Shown: piece after piece, positions 19,247-27,325 of the stretch | How the letters are laid out: each line of letters begins with the position of its first letter | Position numbering within the stretch: position 1 is the stretch's first letter | Assembly: GCF_030295325.1 (NCBI RefSeq) | Contig: NZ_AP027059.1 | Coordinates: forward strand, 806,001 to 870,000 | DNA from: Haliovirga abyssi | Lineage (GTDB): Bacteria; Fusobacteriota; Fusobacteriia; Fusobacteriales; Haliovirgaceae | Length of the DNA stretch: 64,000 nt | Reading direction: 5' to 3' | The notes under the pieces: model-generated | What the model was told of the DNA's origin: nothing | Database searches by the model: none | What the model saw: only the letters and a program-made list of their open reading frames with translations | Program-made: the position numbers and the translations under genes

Positions 19247-19477
19247 ATGACTATATTTTTAACAGCAATATTGTTTATATTAGCGGTACTTTTAATAGTA
19301 TTAGTTTTGATTCAACCAGATAAAAGCCATGGGTTAGCAAGTTCATTTGGTGGTGGAGCTGCAAGTTCATATTTTGGAGTTTCAAATGACGGCGGACCGT
19401 TAGCTAGAGCAACTGAAATCGTGGCAGCTTTATTTGTAATCGTGGCATTAGTATTATATGTTATGGGGAATAAATAA
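19247..19477 (+). CDS. secG: Preprotein translocase subunit SecG
   Basis: SecG is the small SecYEG subunit that assists SecA-driven protein export. The 76-residue product has the family pattern: a first membrane helix (about 3-24), the conserved QPDKSHGLASSFGGGAASSYFG loop-like region (about 26-45), and a second membrane helix (about 53-73). A GGAGG precedes the ATG. It closes the tpiA-gpmI operon before a strong terminator. Confidence 0.95.
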   Translation: MTIFLTAILFILAVLLIVLVLIQPDKSHGLASSFGGGAASSYFGVSNDGGPLARATEIVAALFVIVALVLYVMGNK

Positions 19478-19490
19478 AAAGTGCTTTATT

Positions 19491-19521
19491 AGGTATGCTA
19501 ATCATAGCATACCTACTTTTT
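19491..19521 (+). terminator. Rho-independent terminator after secG
   Basis: AGGTATGCTA at 19491-19500 pairs perfectly with TAGCATACCT at 19505-19514 around a four-base loop, and a T-rich tract follows. Its 3' arm overlaps the start of the large palindrome at 19511-19562, so the two structures are mutually exclusive. Confidence 0.9.
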
Positions 19522-19562
19522 TAATACTATATAATTAATTATATAGTATTAAAAAAGTAGGT
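19511..19562. repeat. 52-bp perfect palindrome
   Basis: Bases 19511-19562 read the same on both strands. ACCTACTTTTTTAATACTAT and the following six bases are mirrored exactly by the next 26, with the centre between 19536 and 19537. As RNA it would form a 20+ bp hairpin; as DNA it could extrude a cruciform. Each arm holds a six-base T or A tract, so it may act as a bidirectional terminator, though no converging gene is present. The rest of the gap to 19680 holds no ORF or clear promoter. Confidence 0.9.
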
Positions 19563-19680
19563 GAGAAGTTATAAATAATTATGTTCAAAGTTTTAGAAAA
19601 AGAGGGAATAGACCATTTTTTTAAGATATAAACTTTTTTATAACAGATTATCACTAATTTTAAAATTTAAGGTGAATAAA

Positions 19681-21693
19681 ATGGATTTGAAAAAAATTAG
19701 TATTAAAAATATAGTTGTTATTATTGTAGGAATAATATATTTTGTTATTTCATATTTTATGTTTACAAATATTAGGAATAACTATTATAAAGTTTTAAAA
19801 TCTAAATTTATTGATGAGAATAAGTATTCAGAAAAAAGTGCAAAGGAATATGTTGAAAAAGAAAAAGAAAGATTACTTACAGGTGCGAGAATAATAGCTT
19901 CTGATGAACAAACATACCATGCTTTTAAAAATAATATATATTTAAAAAATAAATATGTTATTTTTCCAAAGAAAATAGAGATAAAAACAACAAAATTTAC
20001 TAAATATTGGCAAATAAAACTTGCTAATTTTCAAAAAAATAAATTATATGGGACTGGCAGAGGTTCGGAACCAATAGGAGTTGCATTTTATAGTGTTACA
20101 TATAAATTAATGGGTAATTCTAGTGATTTTGAAAGAAAATTTATAGATAATGGAAATGAAAAGTATATAAAAGATGTGATTGCATTAAAAAATTTAGGAG
20201 GAGTAGGAAATACTTTAATACAAAAAAAAGAAAATGAGTTTTATATAAAAGCTTTAGCTCCAATAGGAAAAGATTCTAGATATTTTTATTCTTCGCCGTA
20301 TGGAATAGTTGCTGTAGGAGAAAGATTAAATGGAGATTTTTTAGAAAAATTAAAAAAAGCAATAAATAGAGAAGTTATATTGTTTAATAATAACTTAATA
20401 TACAGTTCAACATTATTTTATGATACAAATAGGTATCAAAATATTAGAAAAAATTTAGAAAAAACAAAAGAAAATGGAGAGTCAGTAGTAACAATATTAG
20501 GGAAAAAATATATAATCGATTGTTTCCCAATATATAATTATGATAAAGTAGTAATAGGATATATAGGAGTTTTGGATGATTTTGAAGTGCTAAATAAATT
20601 GAATTTGGAAAATAAAAAATTATTTTTAAAAATAGAGATTATAACATTTATTATATTAATAATGATAATTTATTTTGTATTAACATCTGCCTTAAGACCG
20701 CTAAATAAAATAATAGAAGTTTTACATAATATAAAAGAAGGGAATTATAAAAGAAGAATTTCAAATAAAGGTAGTTTTGGAGAATATCGAGAGTTAGTCA
20801 AAGGGATTAATGAAATTACAAACGCTGTAGATATAAGAGAAAATTCGTTAAAAAAATTAAACAGAGAGTTAGAAAATAGAGTGATGAAGAGGACAAAAGA
20901 ATTAAATAATAAGAATTATGAATTAGCAAAAGCAATTGTAGAACTTAGAAAAAAAAGTAGAAAAATAAATGATGAAATGGAAATAGCTAAAAAATTACAT
21001 AAAGAAATGTCTAATTTTGAAAAGCCAAATTTAAAATGTATAAATTTTTTATATAAAAATTATTCGGTAAATGGAATTGGTGGGGATTTTATTGAAATTT
21101 TGTCTATTGATGAAAATAGATATGGAGTATTTTTTGGAGATATAGCAGGGCATGGAGTTTCTGCTGCATTAATGATTAGTGCTTTGAAATTTGTAATAAG
21201 AACATATTTTAGGGAGTACAGTTCTCCAAAAGAAGCTTTATATTCTTTAAATGATATTATAAATAAAAATTTTGTAGATGGGATAACCCTTAGTTGTAGT
21301 TATTTTATTTTTAATAAAAAGAACAGCGAGGTGTTAGGATCTTTTGCATCGCAAGAAAAAGTATATATTATTGGAAAGGATAGAATAGAAAATATAAAAA
21401 ATGATGCTATTATATTAGGTGTATTATCAAGTTCAGAAATAAAAGAAAGAGAAAACTTGAGATTTGAAGATAAAAAAATAAATTTGAAATTGGGAGAAAA
21501 ACTATTTTTATATACAGACGGTTTGGTAGAAAATGGATATATTGATAGAGATGACCTTGAAGAAAAATTAAGATTATTGAAAAAGAGAAGTGGAAATGAA
21601 ATTTTAGAAAAATTTGATGAAGAAATAAAAGAAATTTTAAGTTTTGGGATAAAGGATGATACAACTATTTTAATAATAGAAAAAGAATGTTAA
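19681..21693 (+). CDS. Membrane sensor PP2C-family (SpoIIE/RsbU type) serine phosphatase
   Basis: Such enzymes dephosphorylate STAS anti-anti-sigma proteins in partner-switching systems. The protein (670 residues) has a membrane helix (about 10-32), a large extracytoplasmic sensor (about 33-315), a second helix (about 318-342) and a HAMP-like segment (about 343-395). A coiled coil (about 395-445) leads into a SpoIIE/PP2C domain with metal-binding D469 (GIGGDF), GDIAGHGVSAAL and the C-terminal KDDTT. I chose the ATG 19681, five bases after AAGGTGA, over the in-frame GTG at 19672. Candidate targets are the STAS proteins at 29400, 29823 and 34916. Confidence 0.88.
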   Translation: MDLKKISIKNIVVIIVGIIYFVISYFMFTNIRNNYYKVLKSKFIDENKYSEKSAKEYVEKEKERLLTGARIIASDEQTYHAFKNNIYLKNKYVIFPKKIEIKTTKFTKYWQIKLANFQKNKLYGTGRGSEPIGVAFYSVTYKLMGNSSDFERKFIDNGNEKYIKDVIALKNLGGVGNTLIQKKENEFYIKALAPIGKDSRYFYSSPYGIVAVGERLNGDFLEKLKKAINREVILFNNNLIYSSTLFYDTNRYQNIRKNLEKTKENGESVVTILGKKYIIDCFPIYNYDKVVIGYIGVLDDFEVLNKLNLENKKLFLKIEIITFIILIMIIYFVLTSALRPLNKIIEVLHNIKEGNYKRRISNKGSFGEYRELVKGINEITNAVDIRENSLKKLNRELENRVMKRTKELNNKNYELAKAIVELRKKSRKINDEMEIAKKLHKEMSNFEKPNLKCINFLYKNYSVNGIGGDFIEILSIDENRYGVFFGDIAGHGVSAALMISALKFVIRTYFREYSSPKEALYSLNDIINKNFVDGITLSCSYFIFNKKNSEVLGSFASQEKVYIIGKDRIENIKNDAIILGVLSSSEIKERENLRFEDKKINLKLGEKLFLYTDGLVENGYIDRDDLEEKLRLLKKRSGNEILEKFDEEIKEILSFGIKDDTTILIIEKEC

Positions 21694-21780
21694 AAAAATA
21701 GAGTTTGGGAAAATTTTAGATAAAAAATATGTATAAATATAAAAGAAAAAAAGTTGAAGTATTGTTAAAAAAATAGAGTT
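21688..21780 (+). repeat. 18-base direct repeat flanking the phosphatase-rarA junction
   Basis: TGTTAAAAAAATAGAGTT occurs identically at 21688-21705, where it contains the phosphatase stop codon, and at 21763-21780, where it overlaps the -35 of the rarA promoter. The copies are 75 bases apart. Confidence 0.7.
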
Positions 21781-21790
21781 ATGGTATAAT
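21762..21790 (+). promoter_or_regulatory. Promoter for rarA, very close to the start codon
   Basis: TTGTTA at 21762-21767, a 17-base spacer and a perfect TATAAT at 21785-21790 with an upstream TGG extended -10 form a strong promoter. Transcription would be expected to begin near 21797, only about six bases before the rarA ATG and within the apparent ribosome binding site. Confidence 0.75.
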
Positions 21791-21802
21791 GGGAGAGGAA
21801 AA

Positions 21803-23053
21803 ATGAACAATCTATTTTATTCTATTTATAAAAATAAAATGCCGTTGGCATTTAGATTTAGACCTAAAAAATTAGAGGATTATATTGGACAAAATGAGAT
21901 ATTATCTGAAAATAAAATATTATTTAAATTAATAAAAAAAAAAAACATAGTAAATTCTATTTTTTATGGACCGCCAGGTACAGGAAAAACTTCTCTTGCA
22001 GAAGTAATATCCAATGAAGTCAATGGATATTTTGAAAATTTAAATGCTACAACGGCAACAGTAAAAGATATAAAGAATATAGTAGAAAATGCAGAAAAAA
22101 AGCTTAAAATAGAAGGAAAACAAACTATTCTTTTTTTAGATGAAATACATAGGTTTAATAAATTACAACAGGATTCTTTGTTACCATCTACAGAAAAAGG
22201 AACAATAGTTCTCATTGGAGCAACTACTGAAAATCCATATTATACTTTAAATAATAGTTTGCTTTCAAGATGCCTGGTATTTGAATTTAATAAATTAAAA
22301 AATAAAGATATAAAACAAATAATTAGAAATGTTGAACAAAAAATAACTAATAATAATATTCAAAAAATAGATGATGAAATTATAGATTATATATCAAAAT
22401 TATCAAATGGAGATGCAAGGCAAGCTATAAATTATTTGCAGTTAATTATAGATTTAGATTTAGAATTAGATATAAAAGAGATAAAAGAAATATTAGGAAA
22501 AAATCGAATTAGTTATGATAAAAAAGAAGATAAGTATAATATAATATCGGCATATATAAAGAGCATAAGAGGAAGCGACCCTGATTCATCTATATATTGG
22601 CTTGCTAAAATGTTGGTTGGAGGAGAAGACCCTAAATATATAGCAAGACGTTTAATGATTTTAGCAGCAGAAGATATAGGGTTAGCTAATCCAGATGCAT
22701 TAGTAATCGCTAATGCTGCATTAAATGCTGCAAAAGAGATTGGAATGCCAGAGATAAGAATAATTTTATCAGAGGCTACAATATATTTAGCAATATCAAC
22801 AAAAAGTAATAGTAGTTATGAAGCTATAAACAATGCAATTAAAGATGTTGAAAGTGGAATAAATTATGAAGTTCCAAAACATCTTTTAAATATACCTGAT
22901 TCTGGATATAAATACCCTCATTCATTTGAAGGGAATTTTGTTAATCAAAAATATGTAGGAAATAAAGTTTTTTATTATAAAGCGGGGAATAATAAAAATG
23001 AGAATATGATAATGAAAAAATTAAAAAAAATGTGGGAGTGGGACAATGAATGA
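21803..23053 (+). CDS. rarA: Replication-associated recombination ATPase RarA (MgsA/WRNIP1 family)
   Basis: RarA is an AAA+ clamp-loader-like ATPase acting at stalled replication forks. The 416-residue product has FRPKKLEDYIGQ at the N-terminus, Walker A GPPGTGKT at 56-63, Walker B FLDEIHRFNKLQQD, and sensor/arginine-finger segments (ATTENPYY, LLSRC). The C-terminal tetramerisation domain includes KMLVGGEDPKYIARRLMILA. A run of 12 A residues occurs at 21934-21945, before Walker A. An alternative start at 21839 (MPLAFRFRP) would suit a longer leader but has no ribosome binding site. Confidence 0.95.
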   Translation: MNNLFYSIYKNKMPLAFRFRPKKLEDYIGQNEILSENKILFKLIKKKNIVNSIFYGPPGTGKTSLAEVISNEVNGYFENLNATTATVKDIKNIVENAEKKLKIEGKQTILFLDEIHRFNKLQQDSLLPSTEKGTIVLIGATTENPYYTLNNSLLSRCLVFEFNKLKNKDIKQIIRNVEQKITNNNIQKIDDEIIDYISKLSNGDARQAINYLQLIIDLDLELDIKEIKEILGKNRISYDKKEDKYNIISAYIKSIRGSDPDSSIYWLAKMLVGGEDPKYIARRLMILAAEDIGLANPDALVIANAALNAAKEIGMPEIRIILSEATIYLAISTKSNSSYEAINNAIKDVESGINYEVPKHLLNIPDSGYKYPHSFEGNFVNQKYVGNKVFYYKAGNNKNENMIMKKLKKMWEWDNE

Positions 23054-23747
23054 TTTTTTTGGTGTTTATCTAAAGGAGGCAAGAGAAGCAAAAGGAATAA
23101 CAATTGAAGAGATAGCAAAAGAGACAAAAATACAAAAAAGATATTTAGAGGCGTTAGAGGCAGAAGAGTTTGAAGAAATACCAGGGGAAACTTATATTAG
23201 GGGGTTTTTAAAAAATTATTCTACATTTGTAGGATTAGATGTAAAGGAAGTTATTCAGAAATATGAGGAAACAAAAAAAACTCATGTGGAGTTAGAAGAA
23301 GAAAAGATAGTAAAAACAATAGAAAATAATAAGAAAAATTTTATTATTGGTGGAATATTATTATTGGTAATATTGATTTTTATAATTTTATTTGAAATTT
23401 CAAATAAAAAGGAGATTAAAATTGGGAAAAAAGAGGTTGAAACTTCAAATATAATTAGTAAAAAAGTAGTTGAAAAAAAAAATAGTGAAAATGGTGGCAA
23501 CATCAAATTTAAAATAGTCGCATTTAATTTGATAAAAATAAAAGCAGAAAAAAAAAGTTGGATAGTTATAATGGAAAATAAAAAAAATAAATTTTCTGGT
23601 TTTTTAGAAAAAAATAAAAGCATAAATCTAAAAACAAAAAATAAAGTTATTATTAAAGTATATAAAAAAGGCAAAATTATAGTTGATTATAATGGAAAAA
23701 GAGAAGATTTAGGAAATGATAAGAAAGATATTTGGAAGGAGTTTTAA
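23046..23747 (+). CDS. rodZ: RodZ-like helix-turn-helix membrane protein
   Basis: RodZ-type proteins link the MreB cytoskeleton to the membrane in rod-shaped cells. The 233-residue product has a Cro-like HTH_25 domain (about 1-75; FGVYLKEAREAKGITIEEIA and IPGETYIRGFLKNYS). An acidic linker, one membrane helix (about 98-118) and a Lys-rich extracytoplasmic part of about 110 residues (possible DUF4115) follow. It overlaps rarA by 8 bases. The periplasmic part is diverged, so a non-cytoskeletal HTH membrane regulator is a less likely alternative. Confidence 0.85.
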   Translation: MNDFFGVYLKEAREAKGITIEEIAKETKIQKRYLEALEAEEFEEIPGETYIRGFLKNYSTFVGLDVKEVIQKYEETKKTHVELEEEKIVKTIENNKKNFIIGGILLLVILIFIILFEISNKKEIKIGKKEVETSNIISKKVVEKKNSENGGNIKFKIVAFNLIKIKAEKKSWIVIMENKKNKFSGFLEKNKSINLKTKNKVIIKVYKKGKIIVDYNGKREDLGNDKKDIWKEF

Positions 23748-23748
23748 A

Positions 23749-23958
23749 TTGGGTAAAAAGTGTAGTGTATTAGAGATAATGGATATAAATGAAGTTTTAG
23801 AAAAATATGTAGAAAACATAGAGTTTGAAAATATGAAAAAAATAGAACAACATATGAAAAGATATTTTAAAGAATATTTAACTATGGAAAACATGAATAT
23901 AATTGATTCGACATTATTAGAAAAATTATTATTAAAAGCTGTTAGGGAGGAGCAATAA
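23749..23958 (+). CDS. Small unknown protein between rodZ and hisS
   Basis: This 69-residue, helical, charged protein has no family I recognise. The best-supported start is the TTG at 23749, seven bases after GGAAGGAG and just past the rodZ stop. An in-frame ATG at 23716 lies inside rodZ, and another at 23779 lacks a ribosome binding site. Its stop overlaps the hisS ATG (TAATG), which argues that it is translated. No membrane segment is visible. Confidence 0.6.
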   Translation: MGKKCSVLEIMDINEVLEKYVENIEFENMKKIEQHMKRYFKEYLTMENMNIIDSTLLEKLLLKAVREEQ

Positions 23959-25196
23959 TGGCATTGAAAGCGGTTAGAGGAACGAAAGATATATATGGAA
24001 TTGATTCTGAAAAATTTAGAGAAATAGTAAATAAAGCTGTAGAAATTTTTAATAATTATAATTATGAACAGATAATTACTCCAATTTTTGAAGAAACTTC
24101 TCTTTTTCAAAGAGGAATTGGAGAAGGAACAGATATTGTAGATAAAGAGATGTATACATTTATAGATAAAGGAAAAAGAAGTATCACTCTTAGGCCAGAA
24201 GGGACAGCTTCTGTTGTAAGGGCATTTTTAGAACATAAAATGTATGGGGAAAAAAAATTAAAAAGGTTCTTTTATTATGGACCAATGTTTAGATATGAAA
24301 GACCTCAAACAGGTAGATATAGAGAATTTAATCAAGTGGGAGTAGAGGCTATTGGAAGCTATTCACCAGTTTTAGATGCTGAGATTATTGCAATGGGATA
24401 TGATTTTTTAAAAAAAATAGGTATAAATGATATAGAAGTGCAAATAAATTCAGTAGGATGTCCAGTTTGTAGGAAAATTTATAGGGATAAATTAAAATCA
24501 TTTTTAGAAACTAAATATGATAATTTATGTGAAGATTGTAAAATTAGGTATGAAAAAAATCCTCTTAGAGTTTTGGATTGTAAAGTAGAATCTTGTAAAA
24601 AAGAAACTGCAGAAGCTCCTATTATAATCGATTATTTGGATAAAGATTGTAAAGAACATTTTGAGGAAGTAAAAAAATACTTAGATATATTTAAAGTACC
24701 ATATAAAATAAATCCTAGATTAGTAAGAGGGCTAGATTATTATACAAATACAGTTTTTGAGATAGTGACAAATAAATTAGGTGCACAAGGGACTGTATTA
24801 GCTGGTGGGAGATATAACAATTTGATAAATGAAATGGGAAGTAAAGATGTTCCATCAGTAGGGTTTGCAGCTGGGATAGAAAGACTTATGATGCTTGTAG
24901 ATAAAGAAGCAGATGAAATAGAAAAGGGTGTTTATTTAGCTTGGATAGGTGAAAATGTCAAAGAATATGCTTTTTTTATATCAAAAATTTTAAGAGAAAA
25001 TGGTATAAAAGTTATTATAGATTTTGAAGAGAAAAGCATGAAAGCTAATATGAAAAAGGCTTCTAAATCTAAAGTTACACATGCTGTAATTATAGGAGAA
25101 GATGAAAAGAAAACGAAAAATATGATATTGAAAGATTTAGAAACAGGAGAACAAGAACTGTATGATTTAGAAAATATTATAATTAAACTGAAATAA
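23958..25196 (+). CDS. hisS: Histidine-tRNA ligase
   Basis: This enzyme charges tRNA-His. The 412-residue class II synthetase shows the class-specific motifs. Motif 2 surrounds FRYERPQTGRYREFNQVGVE, the HisRS-specific signatures LVRGLDYYTNTVFE and AGGRYNNL are present, and motif 3 is VGFAAGIERL. A C-terminal anticodon-binding domain starts near residue 325. It overlaps the small upstream gene by one base and precedes aspS, an arrangement common in several phyla. Confidence 0.97.
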   Translation: MALKAVRGTKDIYGIDSEKFREIVNKAVEIFNNYNYEQIITPIFEETSLFQRGIGEGTDIVDKEMYTFIDKGKRSITLRPEGTASVVRAFLEHKMYGEKKLKRFFYYGPMFRYERPQTGRYREFNQVGVEAIGSYSPVLDAEIIAMGYDFLKKIGINDIEVQINSVGCPVCRKIYRDKLKSFLETKYDNLCEDCKIRYEKNPLRVLDCKVESCKKETAEAPIIIDYLDKDCKEHFEEVKKYLDIFKVPYKINPRLVRGLDYYTNTVFEIVTNKLGAQGTVLAGGRYNNLINEMGSKDVPSVGFAAGIERLMMLVDKEADEIEKGVYLAWIGENVKEYAFFISKILRENGIKVIIDFEEKSMKANMKKASKSKVTHAVIIGEDEKKTKNMILKDLETGEQELYDLENIIIKLK

Positions 25197-25236
25197 ATAA
25201 TTTAAAAATAAGAATATAGGGGAGGAATGGTAATAA

Positions 25237-27012
25237 ATGTATTATAGAACGCACGCTCTTAATGAATTGAGTAAAAAAAATATTGGAGAAAAAGTAACAC
25301 TTTCAGGATGGATAAATACAAGAAGAGATCATGGAGGGGTAATATTTATTGATTTAAGAGATAGAACAGGAATGACGCAAATAGTTTTTAATCCTGAATA
25401 CAATGCAGAAGTACATAGTAAAGCTCATGGACTTAGAAGTGAATATGTACTAAAAGTTCAAGGAGAAGTAAAAGCTAGAGATGAGATAAATATAAATCCT
25501 AATTTAAAAACAGGAGAGGTAGAAGTTTTTATAAATGAATTAGAAATTTTAAACAAATCAGAAGTTTTACCTTTTGAAATAGATGATAATACAACAGTTA
25601 ATGAAAATATTAGATTAAAATATAGATATCTTGATATGAGAAAACCTAAAATGTATAATAATTTACTAAAAAGAAGCAAAATGATAAATTCTATGAGAAA
25701 CTTTTTTATGGAAGAAGATTTTTTAGAAGTAGACACACCAGTATTAACTAAATCTACTCCAGAAGGAGCTAGAGATTTTTTAGTTCCAAGTAGAATGAAT
25801 GAAGGGAAATTTTATGCATTACCTCAATCTCCACAACTATTTAAACAAATATTAATGGTTGGTGGAATAGAGAGATATTATCAAATAGCAAAATGTTTCA
25901 GAGATGAAGATTTAAGAGCAGATAGACAACCAGAATTTACACAAGTGGATGTAGAGCTGTCATTTGTTACAGAAAATGAGATTATGGATATGATGGAAAA
26001 ATTATCTAAAAAAATAGCTAAAGATGTTGTTGATGTAGATATTGATTATAAATTTGAAAAATTAGATTATAATATAGCAATGGAAAAATATGGTTCAGAT
26101 AAACCAGATACAAGATTTGGATTAGAATTAGTTGATTTAACAGATATAGCCAAAGAATGTGACTTTAAAGTATTTAGAACAGTTGCACAAAAAGGCGGAT
26201 TAGTAAAAGGAATTAATGCAAAAGCTGGTTCAGGAAAATTATCAAGAAAAATAATAGATGATTTGACAAAATTTGTATCTATTTATGGAGCAAAAGGGTT
26301 AGCTTGGATAAAAATTAATGAAGATGGAAGTTATGCTTCTGTAATAACTAAATTTTTCTCTGAAGAACAAGTGGAACAACTTGTTAAGAGAATGAATGGA
26401 GAACCTGGAGATATATTATTTTTTGTTGCAGATAAACCAAAAGTTGTATATGATTCTTTAGGAAATTTAAGATTACAATTAGGAGAAAAATTAGATTTGA
26501 TAAACAAAGATGAATATAAATTCTTATGGGTTGTAGATTTTCCTCTTTTAGAGTGGAGTGAAGAAGAAAAAAGATATAAAGCACAACATCATCCATTTAC
26601 AGCAATAAAATCTGAAGATATGGATTTAATGGAAACAGCTCCAGAAAAAATAAGAACTGTAAGTTATGATTTAGTATTAAATGGAAATGAAGTTGGTGGA
26701 GGAAGTCTTAGAATTCATCAAGAAGAAACACAAGAAAAAGTGTTTAAGTTATTGGGATTGGAAAAGGAAGAAGCAGAAGAAAAATTTGGATTTTTCTTAA
26801 ACGCTTTTAAATATGGAGCACCACCTCATGGCGGTATTGCGTTTGGATTAGATAGATTTTTAATGGTATTGCTAAAAGAACAATCAATAAGAGAAGTTAT
26901 ACCATTTCCTAAAACGCAAAAAGGCCAATGTCTAATGACAGAAGCTCCTTCGGGAGTAGAATTTACACAATTAAGAGAATTAAACTTAAAGAGTACATTA
27001 AAGAAAAATTAA
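25237..27012 (+). CDS. aspS: Aspartate-tRNA ligase
   Basis: This class IIb synthetase charges tRNA-Asp. Over 591 residues it has the N-terminal OB-fold ([23 protein letters not shown]), motif 2 [20 protein letters not shown], the bacterial GAD insertion (about 280-400), and motif 3 [10 protein letters not shown] near the end. Whether it also charges tRNA-Asn cannot be judged from the sequence. A GGGGAGG precedes the ATG at 25237. The 6S RNA follows directly. Confidence 0.97.
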   Translation: MYYRTHALNELSKKNIGEKVTLSGWINTRRDHGGVIFIDLRDRTGMTQIVFNPEYNAEVHSKAHGLRSEYVLKVQGEVKARDEININPNLKTGEVEVFINELEILNKSEVLPFEIDDNTTVNENIRLKYRYLDMRKPKMYNNLLKRSKMINSMRNFFMEEDFLEVDTPVLTKSTPEGARDFLVPSRMNEGKFYALPQSPQLFKQILMVGGIERYYQIAKCFRDEDLRADRQPEFTQVDVELSFVTENEIMDMMEKLSKKIAKDVVDVDIDYKFEKLDYNIAMEKYGSDKPDTRFGLELVDLTDIAKECDFKVFRTVAQKGGLVKGINAKAGSGKLSRKIIDDLTKFVSIYGAKGLAWIKINEDGSYASVITKFFSEEQVEQLVKRMNGEPGDILFFVADKPKVVYDSLGNLRLQLGEKLDLINKDEYKFLWVVDFPLLEWSEEEKRYKAQHHPFTAIKSEDMDLMETAPEKIRTVSYDLVLNGNEVGGGSLRIHQEETQEKVFKLLGLEKEEAEEKFGFFLNAFKYGAPPHGGIAFGLDRFLMVLLKEQSIREVIPFPKTQKGQCLMTEAPSGVEFTQLRELNLKSTLKKN

Positions 27013-27037
27013 AAATAATTAAAAATAATTAAAAAAT

Positions 27038-27234
27038 ATTTCTGGGTTGTTCGCTTCTTTTTTGATATTTTGGCCTAATACCATATATCCGGAAACTAGC
27101 TCTTAATATTGTAACTCGGGTTAGTCACGATAGTTTTAACACAGGCTATACGGACTCCGTATGCATTATTAATCTGATTCCACCGTGTCCTTGAAGGACC
27201 AAAACAAAAAAAAGATGACGGCAACCTGGATAAA
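27038..27234 (+). ncRNA. ssrS: 6S RNA
   Basis: 6S RNA binds the housekeeping RNA polymerase as a promoter mimic. The segment begins ATTTCTGGGTTGTTCGC, close to the 5' end of enterobacterial 6S RNA. It also shares a GATATTT and a CCTTGAA segment at similar relative positions. Bases 27041-27049 (TCTGGGTTG) pair with 27222-27230 (CAACCTGGA) to form the closing stem, including two G-U pairs. The length of about 197 bases is right. It is GC-richer than its surroundings and contains no ORF. Exact ends are inferred from the closing stem. Confidence 0.82.
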
Positions 27235-27280
27235 TTACCAGTAAAAATTATTAGTAATAGTTTTTACTGGTAATTTGTTT
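27232..27280 (+). terminator. Rho-independent terminator of the 6S RNA
   Basis: Bases 27232-27247 pair perfectly with 27261-27276 (core TTACCAGTAAAAA and TTTTTACTGGTAA) around a 13-base A/T loop, and TTTGTTT follows. The 16-bp stem begins where the 6S RNA ends. Confidence 0.85.
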
Positions 27281-27307
27281 ATAAAACAATAGTTTTTATG
27301 ATAAAAT
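27279..27307 (+). promoter_or_regulatory. Candidate extended -10 promoter for argS
   Basis: TAAAAT at 27302-27307 is preceded by TGA, giving the same extended -10 as the tpiA promoter. The -35 at 27279 (TTATAA) is weak. The site lies directly after the 6S terminator. Its leader to argS would be about 12 bases including GGAGG. Confidence 0.5.
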
Positions 27308-27325
27308 TTTATACTGGAGGAAAAA

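Noticed and set aside
19511-19562. Palindrome considered as a CRISPR or attachment-site remnant
   Set aside because: Single perfect palindrome without spaced repeats, integrase or tRNA nearby.
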